Shown: positions 1 through 7,000 of the stretch, one piece after another
How the letters are laid out: each line of letters opens with the position of its first letter
How positions within the stretch are numbered: position 1 is the stretch's first letter
NCBI GenBank assembly: GCA_046724665.1
Contig: JBKOWZ010000028.1
Coordinates: forward strand, 1-8,595
Source: Actinocrinis sp046724665
GTDB lineage: Bacteria > Actinomycetota > Actinomycetes > Streptomycetales > Catenulisporaceae
DNA: 8,595 nt
Direction: 5' to 3'
Translations under genes and position numbers: made by a program
Notes under the pieces: model-generated
What the model was told of the DNA's origin: nothing
The model's database searches: none
The model's input: the letters and a program-made list of their open reading frames with translations, nothing else

Positions 1-55
1 AGCGGTTCACTCGGTACTGCGGCCCTATGCTGCGGAGCGTTTCTTGATCCGCCGC

Positions 56-82
56 CTACCAGCCGACGGCCACGACCATTTA
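56..82 (-). other. Stranded 3' end of the GH64 gene behind a premature TAA
   Basis: The annotated stop is TAA at 82-80. Reading on in the same frame gives ATG GTC GTG GCC GTC GGC TGG TAG, that is MVVAVGW followed by a stop at 58-56. GH64 proteins of this type commonly end in a motif of the form DPQYLLVAIGW (from memory). Here HPQ, then the stop, then MVVAVGW fits that pattern exactly, with TAA standing where a Tyr codon (TAC or TAT) is expected. A single base change explains it. The other genes in the window end in TAG or TGA, so TAA is also out of character. Whether this is a true mutation or a base-call error cannot be told from one sequence. Confidence 0.8.
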
Positions 83-1882
83 CTGCGGGTGGTTCACCGA
101 GATGTCCGAGGAGTGGCCCGCGTAGTCGTCATACGGGAAGCCGTACTGCATCGCGTTGATCGAGTTCTGGTGCCAGAACTGCGAGTAGTAGTTCGCCGGG
201 CCGGCCAGGTAGTAGTTGGCCGGGTCCGCCTGCTGTGCGGTCGAGAGCCCGGCGACGTGCCGGTTGAGCGCCGCGCACAGTTGCGGGTTGGCGGCGAGGG
301 TGCCGCCGCAGCCGAAGATCTGCGCGGTGCTGTCGGTGCTGTCGCCGTTCGCCGACGCGTAGGTCTTGAAGTAGTTCGCGTACGCGCCGCCGGTCTGGAA
401 CGCCGGGTCGTTGCCGGGCGACGGGATGCCGAACGGCGCCTGGTCGGTGGCCAGTTGCTTGAACTCGGTGGGTACCGAGCTCTGGAACCGGTTGAAGGTG
501 GCCGTGCGGCTCTCCAGGAAGGTGGCGTAGTTCTCGCCGACCTGCTGGGTCGAGCCGTCGTGGCTGTGCACCAGCAGGGCGAGCTTTAGGCCGAACCGGT
601 CAACCCGGGTGGTGTCCACGTTGATGAAGGTGCTGCCGACGGTGAACTCGATGAAGTCGTAGTACTGGCCGTTCGGCGTGCCTAGGTAGAAGTACATACG
701 ACCGGCCGAGTTCGCCGGCATGTCGATGTACGGCTGCTGGGCGATCGACTTGGTCTGGCCGTTGAAGTTCCAGTAGACCTGGCTGTCCGGGTACTGGCCG
801 TTGGTCTGGTTGGTGACCTTCACCTCCAGCACCTGCGTGGCCGCCGGGATGCTCGCCGTGTCGCCCCAGAACGAGGCGGGCGGCGCGCCGTCGCCGCCAC
901 CGCCGGTCGGGCTGGGCGACGGCGACGAGGAAGTCGGCGGCGGCGAGGACGCCCCGCCGATGGTGAAGATCTGGAATTCCCACAGCGAGTAGCCGTACGC
1001 CGTCGCGCGCACTGTGCCGTACATGCGGACGTATCGGCCGCTGCCAGTGACGTTCAGCGTCTGCACGCCGCCCACACCGGTCGTCGTGGAGTAGATCGAT
1101 GTCCAGTTCGCGCCGTCGTTCGAGGTCTGGATCTGGAACGACTTCGCATATGCGGCCTCCCAGTTCAAGCCGACCTGGCAGATGGACTGAGTCGAGCCGA
1201 GGTCCACCTGGAGCCATTGTGGGTCGCTGAATGCGCTGGACCAGCGGGTACTGGTGTTGCCGTCGAACGCGGCCGAGGCCGGGGTCCCGGCGTTCTCGGT
1301 CGAGGAGGCGCTGGCGGGCCGGTTCTGCGCGGCGTTGCTGGTGCCGCAGCCGCCACCGGTGCCGGTGGTGCCGTAGACCTGGAATTCCCACAGCGAGTAG
1401 CCGTACGCCGTCGCGCGCACAGTGCCGTACATGCGGACGTAGCGGCCGCTGCCGGTGATGTTGAGTGTCTGCACGCCGCCGGTGCCGGTCGTGGCGGAGT
1501 AGATCGAGGTCCAGTTGGCGTTGTCGGCGGAGGTCTGGATCTGGAAGGACTTCGCGTACGCGGCCTCCCAGTTCAGCACGACCTGGCTGACCGAGGCGGT
1601 CGCGCCGAGGTCCACCTCGAGCCACTGCGGGTCGGAGAAGGCGCTGGACCAGCGGGTGCCGGTGTTGCCGTCGGTGGCCGCGGACGCCGGGGTCCCGGCG
1701 TTCTCGGTGGACGACGCGGTGGTGGGCTTGCCCTGCGACAGCAGGGTGGGAGCGGCGCTGGCCTGGAAGGACACGGCCGTGACCAGGCCGGCCGTCACCA
1801 CGGTGACCACTGTCGCGGCCACCAGCGCGCGAATGCGGGGCCGGCTGCGCTGCCGGACCGCCGGGGGTGGGACTAGACGCAT
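80..1882 (-). CDS. Secreted GH64-type beta-1,3-glucanase with two N-terminal discoidin (F5/8 type C, CBM32-like) domains; last eight residues lost to an in-frame TAA
   Basis: This 600-residue exported protein probably hydrolyses beta-1,3-glucan outside the cell. A signal peptide covers about residues 1-43 (basic start, hydrophobic 18-36, ASA-A cleavage site). Two discoidin domains follow at about 46-172 and 184-306, then a Pro/Ser/Gly linker (308-335) and a thaumatin-like GH64 domain (336-600). E412 (in DFIEFT) and D428 (in RVDRFG) lie 16 residues apart, the spacing I recall for the catalytic Glu/Asp pair of the Streptomyces matensis enzyme. C179 and C235 could form a disulfide tying down the second discoidin domain, and C524/C536 another in the catalytic domain. 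I chose the ATG at 1882 because GGAGAG sits just upstream and the signal peptide starts there. The frame stays open to an ATG at 2032, but that would add 50 untypical residues in front of the signal peptide and has no ribosome binding site. The family assignment is strong; activity is doubtful given the early stop. Confidence 0.88.
   Translation of the reverse strand: MRLVPPPAVRQRSRPRIRALVAATVVTVVTAGLVTAVSFQASAAPTLLSQGKPTTASSTENAGTPASAATDGNTGTRWSSAFSDPQWLEVDLGATASVSQVVLNWEAAYAKSFQIQTSADNANWTSIYSATTGTGGVQTLNITGSGRYVRMYGTVRATAYGYSLWEFQVYGTTGTGGGCGTSNAAQNRPASASSTENAGTPASAAFDGNTSTRWSSAFSDPQWLQVDLGSTQSICQVGLNWEAAYAKSFQIQTSNDGANWTSIYSTTTGVGGVQTLNVTGSGRYVRMYGTVRATAYGYSLWEFQIFTIGGASSPPPTSSSPSPSPTGGGGDGAPPASFWGDTASIPAATQVLEVKVTNQTNGQYPDSQVYWNFNGQTKSIAQQPYIDMPANSAGRMYFYLGTPNGQYYDFIEFTVGSTFINVDTTRVDRFGLKLALLVHSHDGSTQQVGENYATFLESRTATFNRFQSSVPTEFKQLATDQAPFGIPSPGNDPAFQTGGAYANYFKTYASANGDSTDSTAQIFGCGGTLAANPQLCAALNRHVAGLSTAQQADPANYYLAGPANYYSQFWHQNSINAMQYGFPYDDYAGHSSDISVNHPQ
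971..1712 (-). repeat. Tandem duplication of the discoidin-domain segment in the GH64 gene (period 408 bp)
   Basis: The segment around 971-1304 is repeated at 1379-1712, exactly 408 bp (136 codons) away. The two encoded domains differ at only about 14 of 114 aligned residues by my count. Some stretches are identical at DNA level, including third codon positions: 971-1012 equals 1379-1420 over 42 bp, and after one mismatch 1014-1033 equals 1422-1441. This points to recent duplication or gene conversion. The second-encoded domain (lower coordinates) differs by a Cys at residue 235, which may pair with C179 in the inter-domain linker. Confidence 0.9.
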
Positions 1883-1970
1883 GACTCTCTCTCCGAGGAG
1901 ACGGCGAAGGGTGAGCCGTCGGCCGAGCGGCTCGGGCCGGCGGCGTGGCATCGAGGCGTGGGGAGACCTC

Positions 1971-1996
1971 TGCTGCGGATGTCGGTGCTGCGGATG
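1971..1996. repeat. 11-bp direct repeat TGCTGCGGATG, two copies
   Basis: TGCTGCGGATG occurs at 1971-1981 and 1986-1996, start-to-start distance 15 bp, in the untranslated leader of the GH64 gene right beside the 36-bp inverted repeat. It may be part of a protein-binding site or only a local duplication; its function is unknown. Confidence 0.5.
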
Positions 1997-1999
1997 CGG

Positions 2000-2035
2000 T
2001 TCATGTCCACGGCAGGCGCCCGCCGTGGACATGAA
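2000..2035. repeat. Perfect inverted repeat, 14-bp arms and 8-nt loop, in the GH64 leader
   Basis: TTCATGTCCACGGC (2000-2013) and GCCGTGGACATGAA (2022-2035) are perfect reverse complements around the loop AGGCGCCC, which itself contains the palindrome GGCGCC. The element lies between the predicted start of transcription (about 2062) and the GH64 start codon (1882), so in the transcript it would form a very stable hairpin. No T tract follows, so it is not a classical terminator. It could be an operator for a dimeric regulator, an attenuator or mRNA-stabilising hairpin. Its centre is 41 bp from the centre of the LacI-type operator, about four helical turns. Confidence 0.8.
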
Positions 2036-2049
2036 GTCATCCGAGTGGT

Positions 2050-2067
2050 TCGGAGAGCGCTCTCCGA
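2050..2067. promoter_or_regulatory. LacI-family-type operator, 18-bp perfect palindrome
   Basis: TCGGAGAGCGCTCTCCGA is a perfect palindrome. Its GAGCGCTC core is shared with the CebR/CelR operators of actinobacteria (TGGGAGCGCTCCCA), which are bound by LacI-family repressors that release on oligosaccharide binding. It lies directly downstream of the predicted -10 box, so it covers the expected start of transcription; a bound repressor would block initiation. No LacI-family regulator is encoded in this window, so the repressor would act in trans. The palindrome is observed; the repressor and its effector are inferred. Confidence 0.7.
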
Positions 2068-2068
2068 G

Positions 2069-2097
2069 AGAGTGCTCGCGTAACGCGCGACTGTCAA
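2069..2097 (-). promoter_or_regulatory. Predicted sigma-70 (HrdB-like) promoter of the GH64 gene
   Basis: On the minus strand a perfect -35 box TTGACA (2097-2092) is followed after 17 bp by CACTCT (2074-2069) as the -10 box. The -10 is weak but keeps the A at position 2 and the final T. Transcription would begin near 2062, giving a leader of about 180 nt. The adjacent LacI-type operator strengthens the call. Confidence 0.6.
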
Positions 2098-2141
2098 GGG
2101 TGCTGACGGCCGCGTCGGAGCCGCGCCGAGAGAGATAAGCC

Positions 2142-2159
2142 GCCCTTACCGAGCCCTTA
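2142..2159. promoter_or_regulatory. Direct repeat GCCCTTA, 11-bp period, upstream of the GH64 promoter
   Basis: GCCCTTA occurs at 2142-2148 and 2153-2159 (TAAGGGC on the minus strand), one helical turn apart and about 45-60 bp upstream of the -35 box. Heptamers with an 11-bp period are the binding format of OmpR-type winged-helix activators such as SARPs and PhoP, though this heptamer is not a consensus I recognise. It is a weak candidate for an activator site. Confidence 0.3.
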
Positions 2160-2198
2160 GGCTGGGTCGCGGCGAGAAGAAGACAGAGATGCTTTAGT

Positions 2199-2245
2199 GG
2201 GCCTGCGGCACTTGCCTGGCGAAGGGATCACGGCGCCGCAGGCCC
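2199..2245. repeat. Inverted repeat with perfect 11-bp arms, possible terminator of the sigma-factor operon
   Basis: GGGCCTGCGGC (2199-2209) and GCCGCAGGCCC (2235-2245) are perfect reverse complements separated by 25 nt. It lies about 150 bp past the stop codon of the membrane-protein gene and about 100 bp upstream of the GH64 promoter, where a terminator would be expected. The loop is long and only a loosely pyrimidine-rich stretch follows on the minus strand, so termination is a guess; a structured element of other kind is possible. Confidence 0.45.
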
Positions 2246-2393
2246 TGCGAGCTGCTGCTGAGGAGTGTTCGGGCACGCCCCTGCGCAGTCAACTCACACG
2301 TATAGAGAGGGACTCGGGAGGCGATTTCCGTTACACTCCCACCGTCGCGGGGGTACGTCGCAGACTACGAAGACGAACCCGGGTGCCACGGCA

Positions 2394-3224
2394 CTAACCG
2401 CCGTCACCGTTGCCGTCCTCGTCTCCGCCGCCGGTCCCGTGGGCGCTTCCGCCGCCTGCGCCGTTCGCGTTCGCGTTCCCGCCGCCGTTGGCGTTTCCAT
2501 TGCCGCCATTGCTGTTGCCGTTGCCGTGCGGAGCCGTCGCCTGCTCGCTCGGTGCGGCGAGGGCCGACGAGTCGTCACCCACCTCCGGTGCCGGATTCAG
2601 CAATGCGTCGCAGTACGGCTCGATCCGCGCCTCGCCGCCCGCCGCGCCGGTCAGCAGCGCCAGATCCGGCTGGCTGAGCGTGCTACGCCAGTCGTCGCCG
2701 TCGTCGATCACCTCACCGCACAGGCTCGCCAGCTTCGTGGCCTGAGTCGAGGGATTCGTCGGGGGGTGCGTGGTTGTTGCCGTCGTGGCTTTCGGGCTCG
2801 GCGTCGCTGTATTCCTCGCGGTCGCCGACACCGTCGGCGACGGGGCGGTTGGCGAGCCCACCGCTCTGCCCGTCGGCGCGCTGCCGGTCGGCGGTGCCGG
2901 AACCCCGATGCCGCCGAAAACGGTGTGTGCCAAGGCTTGTACCGGCGCCGGCAGAATCCCCGCGTCGGCCACCGCCACACTGCCGCCGGTCATGACGCAG
3001 AGAGCCGTCGCGCACCTCGCGACGACCCCGGCCCACTGGCGTGGCGTCCGCGTTCTGCGCGCCGACGGCGCCGACCACGCCGACCCTTCCGCATCGACGG
3101 CTCCGGCCGCGTTGAAGGCCGCCAGCACGACTTCGAGCGCCTGCTCGTCCTGCTCCTCGGGCAGCGCGGGTGAGCCGGCCGCCGCGATCAACTCGTGCAG
3201 GCCACGGTCGTCTGCCGGCGTCAT
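2394..3224 (-). CDS. Single-pass membrane protein coupled to an ECF sigma factor, putative anti-sigma-like regulator
   Basis: This 276-residue protein starts with the ATG at 3224, overlapping the sigma-factor stop by 4 bp (ATGA), so the two are translationally coupled. Residues 1-63 form an acidic-then-basic cytoplasmic part ending in RRTRTPRQW. One membrane segment covers about 64-88, and the basic residues before it suggest the N-terminus is inside. A Pro/Thr/Ser-rich stalk (about 109-163) leads to a small outer domain with C169 and C205, probably a disulfide, in a pattern (LCGEV... AAGGE... PYC) that I recall in actinobacterial proteins encoded next to ECF sigma factors. The last 44 residues are a Gly/Asn-rich low-complexity tail. 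No HxxxCxxC zinc anti-sigma motif is present. The position suggests it holds or regulates the sigma factor at the membrane; that role is inferred from context, and no catalytic motif is visible. Confidence 0.75.
   Translation of the reverse strand: MTPADDRGLHELIAAAGSPALPEEQDEQALEVVLAAFNAAGAVDAEGSAWSAPSARRTRTPRQWAGVVARCATALCVMTGGSVAVADAGILPAPVQALAHTVFGGIGVPAPPTGSAPTGRAVGSPTAPSPTVSATARNTATPSPKATTATTTHPPTNPSTQATKLASLCGEVIDDGDDWRSTLSQPDLALLTGAAGGEARIEPYCDALLNPAPEVGDDSSALAAPSEQATAPHGNGNSNGGNGNANGGGNANANGAGGGSAHGTGGGDEDGNGDGG
2397..2528 (-). repeat. Low-complexity tract encoding the Gly/Asn tail of the membrane protein
   Basis: The 3' end of the gene consists of irregular short repeats (CCGTTG, CCGCCG and similar on the plus strand) that encode runs such as GNGNSNGG and GGNANANG. 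Such tracts often vary in length by replication slippage. The tail would lie outside the membrane and looks disordered. Confidence 0.6.
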
Positions 3225-3877
3225 TCGGTCACCACCCCCTTCATCGCCGAGGCGGGACCAGGGCGTTCGGTCTCCACGCCATCCGTGCCGTTCACGCCGT
3301 CCAAGCCGTCTTCCGCGCCGATCAGCGTGGCCAGCCGACGCAGCCCTCGCATCGCCGCGACGCGTATCGCGCCGGGACGCTTCCCGAGCACGGCAGCAGT
3401 CTGCGTCACGTCCATGCCGACGACCACACGCAGCATCACGGCTTCGGCCTGGTTCGGCGGCAGGCTGGAGATCAGGCGCAACGCCTGCTGTGTCGCCAGC
3501 CGTTCGACGGCTTCCCGCGCCGGATCGTCGCGCGAGGCGCGGCTGTCGAGCTCGAACAGTCCCGCCGGATCCTCTCGGCTGCGCCCGCTGCGGCGCAACT
3601 CCTCCAGCGCGCGGTTGCGGGCCACCCGGAACAGCCAGACCCGGAATCCGGCCGCGTCACCGCGGAACCGCCTGACCTCGTACGCCGCTTGCAGCCACGT
3701 CTCTGACGCCACGTCATCGGCCGCCTGCCCGACCACCACACGAAGGTAGCGCAACACCAGCGGATTGAGCGCACGCCAAAGCCCGGCCATGCCGAGCTCC
3801 TCCCCGCGTCGCGCGGCGTCGAGTAACGCGTCAAGATCCTGTTCGCTCAGCATGCCCCACTCACGTCGCGCGATCAT
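3221..3877 (-). CDS. ECF-family RNA polymerase sigma factor
   Basis: This 218-residue protein has the two-domain layout of ECF sigma factors. Region 2 covers about residues 30-97, with ADDVASETWLQAAYEVRRF and FRVWLFRVARNRALEELRR resembling the core-binding and -10-recognising helices. Region 4 covers about 121-187, with SLPPNQAEAVMLR followed by the helix-turn-helix DVTQTAAVLGKRPGAIRVAAMRG. A roughly 30-residue Gly/Asp-rich tail follows region 4; it carries no recognisable domain. The start is uncertain: ATG at 3877 gives the longest product, while ATG at 3853 (residue 9) is also possible; neither has a strong ribosome binding site. The gene is first in a two-gene unit with the membrane protein downstream. 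A terminator separates it from the GH87 gene, so it should have its own promoter in 3878-3937, but I see no convincing one, which would fit an unusual (autoregulated) promoter. Confidence 0.88.
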   Translation of the reverse strand: MIARREWGMLSEQDLDALLDAARRGEELGMAGLWRALNPLVLRYLRVVVGQAADDVASETWLQAAYEVRRFRGDAAGFRVWLFRVARNRALEELRRSGRSREDPAGLFELDSRASRDDPAREAVERLATQQALRLISSLPPNQAEAVMLRVVVGMDVTQTAAVLGKRPGAIRVAAMRGLRRLATLIGAEDGLDGVNGTDGVETERPGPASAMKGVVTE

Positions 3878-3937
3878 TCCACAGCGGAGCGCGTACCCTG
3901 ATCCGCGCCGTTGAACCCACGCTCCTGTAAAACCTCA

Positions 3938-3967
3938 CGGGCCCCCGCGCCGAGACGTGGGGGCCCG
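3938..3967 (-). terminator. Intrinsic terminator of the GH87 gene
   Basis: Read on the minus strand, CGGGCCCCCACG and CGCGGGGGCCCG form a 12-bp stem with one A-C mismatch and a 6-nt loop, followed five nucleotides later by TTTT. The stem begins 33 bp after the stop codon of the GH87 gene. It would insulate the sigma-factor operon from transcription of the glucanase gene. Confidence 0.8.
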
Positions 3968-4000
3968 CTCACCTTCCGGCGCCCGGGGGTGCCGGCGAGC

Positions 4001-7000
4001 CTACGGGTTCACGGTGATGGTGAAGGTGCTGGTGGTGTTCTGGATGTTGACGTCGTTGTCGCTCTCCACCAGGTGATTGAACGTCACCGAGCCGACCGGC
4101 GGACCCTGTCCGGCCTCGGGCAGCGGGTTCGCCCAGACGCCGAAGCCGGACTTGCCGTTGCCGAAGCCGTCGTTGTTCGCATGCGACCCGGTGATGGTGG
4201 TGTTGGTGAAGACCGTGTCCTGGAAGCGGGACGCCGCGGCGCCGCCGACGTAGTCCGTCTGGAACATGATCCCGGTGTAGGTCGGATCGGTGATGGACGA
4301 GTCGTTGATCCGCAGGCCGATGAACGGGTTCGTGGCCGCGAACATCCACAGCGCGCCGAACGCCTGCTGGCCCCAGAAGTGGCCGCCGTCGCGGGCCAGC
4401 GAGAAGTTCGCGACGGTGGTCGGCGGGCTCTGTTCGAACCCTTCGAAGGCGAAGCCGAAGTTCAGCGAGCTGATCGTCAGGCCCGAGTAGCAGAGCGTGT
4501 CCGCGACGTAGAAGTTCTGGATCGTGTTGTTGACGCCGCCGTAGACGGCGACTCCCGCGGCGCGCCAGGGGGTCAGCGCGGTCACGTTCTGGATGGTGTT
4601 GTTGGCGAGCTTGCAGCCGCCGCACTGGTCCTGGGCGGCGAACAGCGCGAAGCTGTCGTCGCCGGTGGACCGCGCCTCGTCGTTGGAGATCAGGTTGCCC
4701 TGGCTGCCGTTGGTGAGGTTGATGCCGTCGGCCAGCGTGTCGCGCAGGCGCAGGTTGGTGAACGTCGAGTTCTGCACGTTCGACGCGCCCCACACGCCCA
4801 CCACGTTGTGCTCGATCCACACGTTGTCGATGGTGATGTTGGACTGGTTGCGCAGGTCCCAGGTGTGGCCGGGGCCGTCCTGGCGGGTGGTGTAGTTGCC
4901 GAACCAGGCGAAACCGCTGAACGACGAGCCGCTCGCGCCGGACTGGAGGTCCCAGCCGGTGTCGGTGTTCGTCTGGTTCGTCGGCGCGGCGAAGCGCGTG
5001 TACCAGACGCCCGCGCCGACCACCCTGACCGGCTTGTTGTAGACCAGCAGCCGGCCGCTCACCGAGTACTGGCCGGCAGGCAGGTACACGCCGGTGAAGG
5101 TGTTGGTGGTGTCCATCCGCACCTTGTCCAGCGCGGCCTGCACGTCCTGCTGGGTGAAGCCGGCCGGGACGACCAGGTGGGCCGGGTCCGGGTTGGCGGC
5201 CTGGCTCGCCTGCTCCAGGTTCATGAAGTCCACCGCGTACTGCGACGAGTTCGCGGAGTCCTTCTGGAGCTTGAACACGGTGCCCGCGGGATACGAGGTC
5301 GGCAGTACGAACCCTGACTCGTCGTAGATGTGCCGCGGCGAGCCGGCGCCCGGCGAGTCGCCGGGGCCTGTCTCGGCGCCGTACAGCCACGCGTAGTGCG
5401 AGGTCAGATTCAGCGCCTGGACCAGGGTTCCGTTGGCGTACAGGTCGAGCGTGGCGTTGGTGCCGCCGCCGCCGGACGCGTCCGGGATCGAGTAGCGCAG
5501 GTCGAAGGTGTTGGTCGGCACCCGCGAGGTCCACTGCACGAAGGACCCGGTCGAGTTCAGCGTGACCGCCTGCCGGCCGGACGCCTCGCCTGCGATGTCG
5601 CCGATCGTGCGGTTCGGGCCGACGAGCGTCGCGCCGCCGCCGATCGTGCCGGCCTCGGCCTCGTACATGTCATACGGCATGTTCGCGCCCTGACCGACGA
5701 AGAACGGCGTGTCGGTGGTGTTGTTCGGCTGCTTGACCGACAGTTCGTCCGCGTCGGCGGCCACCACCATGTGCGCGGTGTACTTGCCGTTCGCCGCGGT
5801 CCAGCTGCCCAGCGAGATCGGCGCGGTGGTGGCGCCGGCCGCGACGGTGCCGGTGAACGAGCCGGTGAGCGTCGTGACGGTCTGGTTGTTCTGGTTCAGC
5901 AGCGTCACTGTCACGCCGTGCGAGCCGCCGGTCGTCGCGACGTTGCCCTGGTTCTTGATCGTGGCGGAGAAGCCGACCGAGTTGCCGGCCGCCGGGTGGC
6001 CCGGGGTCCAGCTCAGCGTGCCGACCAGGTCGGCGCTCTGCACCGCGCTGACCACCAGGGCGGCCGGGTTGGTGGCGGAGTTGTTGGTGTCGTCGAGCTC
6101 GATGATGCTGTTCGACTCGTCCACCTTCGTCGTGAGCTGATACGTGCCGGCGTTCTGCGTGCCGATGTTCGCCGACACGGTGGCCGAGGCGCCCGCGGCC
6201 AGCGCCGGGACGGCGGCCGTACCGACCTTTGCGGTGCCGAGGTAGAAGTTCGCGGTGCTGGCCGCGGCGCTCGCGCTGCCCGCGTTGCGCACCACGGCCG
6301 AGGCGGTGATCGAGTCGGTCTCGATCGGCGCGGACGGCGTCCACGAACTGCTGGTCACCGTGAGGTCCGGGTTCGGCGCGGGGGTGCCGAAGACCTGGAA
6401 CTCGGCGGCCTGCCCACCGGGCGCGCCGCTGTTGCTGGTGATGGACAGCTCCACGTCGGTCACCCGCCCGGAGACCGGGATCGTGACCGTGTTGGCGTTG
6501 GCGTTCGGGTCGAAGCTGTAGCTCTTCGCTGCGGACAGCGTGGTGAACGTGCTCGAACTCTGTTCGCGCCCGAGCACCGCGATGGTCTGGGTGCGCGCGC
6601 CCCACGCGGTCGCCGGGTTGAGCTTGACCGCCACCGAGGTGAGGTCGGCGTTGGCGCCCAGGTGGACCGTCAGGTTGCTGGGATACGAGGAGCCCTCGAA
6701 GTACGTGGTGACATCGCCGTCGTCGGCGTTCGCCGGGGCGAAGATGTACGTGTACGCGGTTCCGTCGATCGGCTTGTTCAGCGCCAGGTTGGTGCCGGTG
6801 CCGCCGCTGCCGGTGCGGGTGACCGTGTTGCTCGGCGCGGACTCGAGCCCGGCCGCGTTGGTCGCCGTCACGTAGTAGGAGACGGTCAGCGTGTCAGCCA
6901 CCGAATCCGTGTACGTCAGGGTACTGCCGGAGACCGAGGCGATCTTCGCCGAGTTGCGGTAGACGTTGTAGCCGGTCACGCCGACCGCGTCGCTCGACGC

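Larger units (their letters stand above)
1883..2393. other. 511-bp intergenic regulatory region upstream of the GH64 gene
   Basis: No convincing gene lies here. The short open frames overlap the promoter or lack ribosome binding sites. Going leftwards in the direction of transcription it holds: the 3' untranslated region of the sigma-factor operon, an 11-bp-arm inverted repeat (2199-2245), a pair of GCCCTTA repeats (2142-2159), a promoter (2069-2097), a LacI-type palindrome (2050-2067), a 14-bp-arm inverted repeat (2000-2035), an 11-bp direct repeat (1971-1996) and the ribosome binding site of the GH64 gene. I see no recognisable element in 2260-2393 beyond a short GTGCC/GGCAC dyad near 2382-2393. 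Confidence 0.7.

Noticed and set aside
44..589. A 181-codon plus-strand open frame opposite the GH64 catalytic domain
   Set aside because: Composition is Arg/Val/Gly-rich shadow coding, and the opposite frame is clearly a GH64 domain.
971..1712. A CRISPR-like repeat array
   Set aside because: Only two copies with a 408-bp period in frame, encoding protein domains.
1883..2032. A 50-residue N-terminal extension of the GH64 protein from the ATG at 2032
   Set aside because: The ATG lies inside the arm of a perfect hairpin, has no ribosome binding site, and would place a His/Pro/Arg-rich stretch before a normal signal peptide. GGAGAG precedes the ATG at 1882.
2000..2035. Reading the long inverted repeat as insertion-sequence ends or an attachment site
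   Set aside because: There is no transposase or integrase in the window, the arms are only 8 bp apart, and no flanking target duplication is visible.
1873..2097. A 74-codon minus-strand open frame starting with TTG at 2097
   Set aside because: Its start codon is the TTG of the -35 box and it would be upstream of the transcription start; no domain is visible.
2197..2397. A 66-codon plus-strand open frame in the intergenic region
   Set aside because: No ribosome binding site or domain, and it runs across the inverted repeat 2199-2245.
3911..5317. A 468-codon plus-strand open frame opposite the GH87 catalytic domain
   Set aside because: Same antisense artefact; it also starts inside the terminator region and has no plausible composition or domain.
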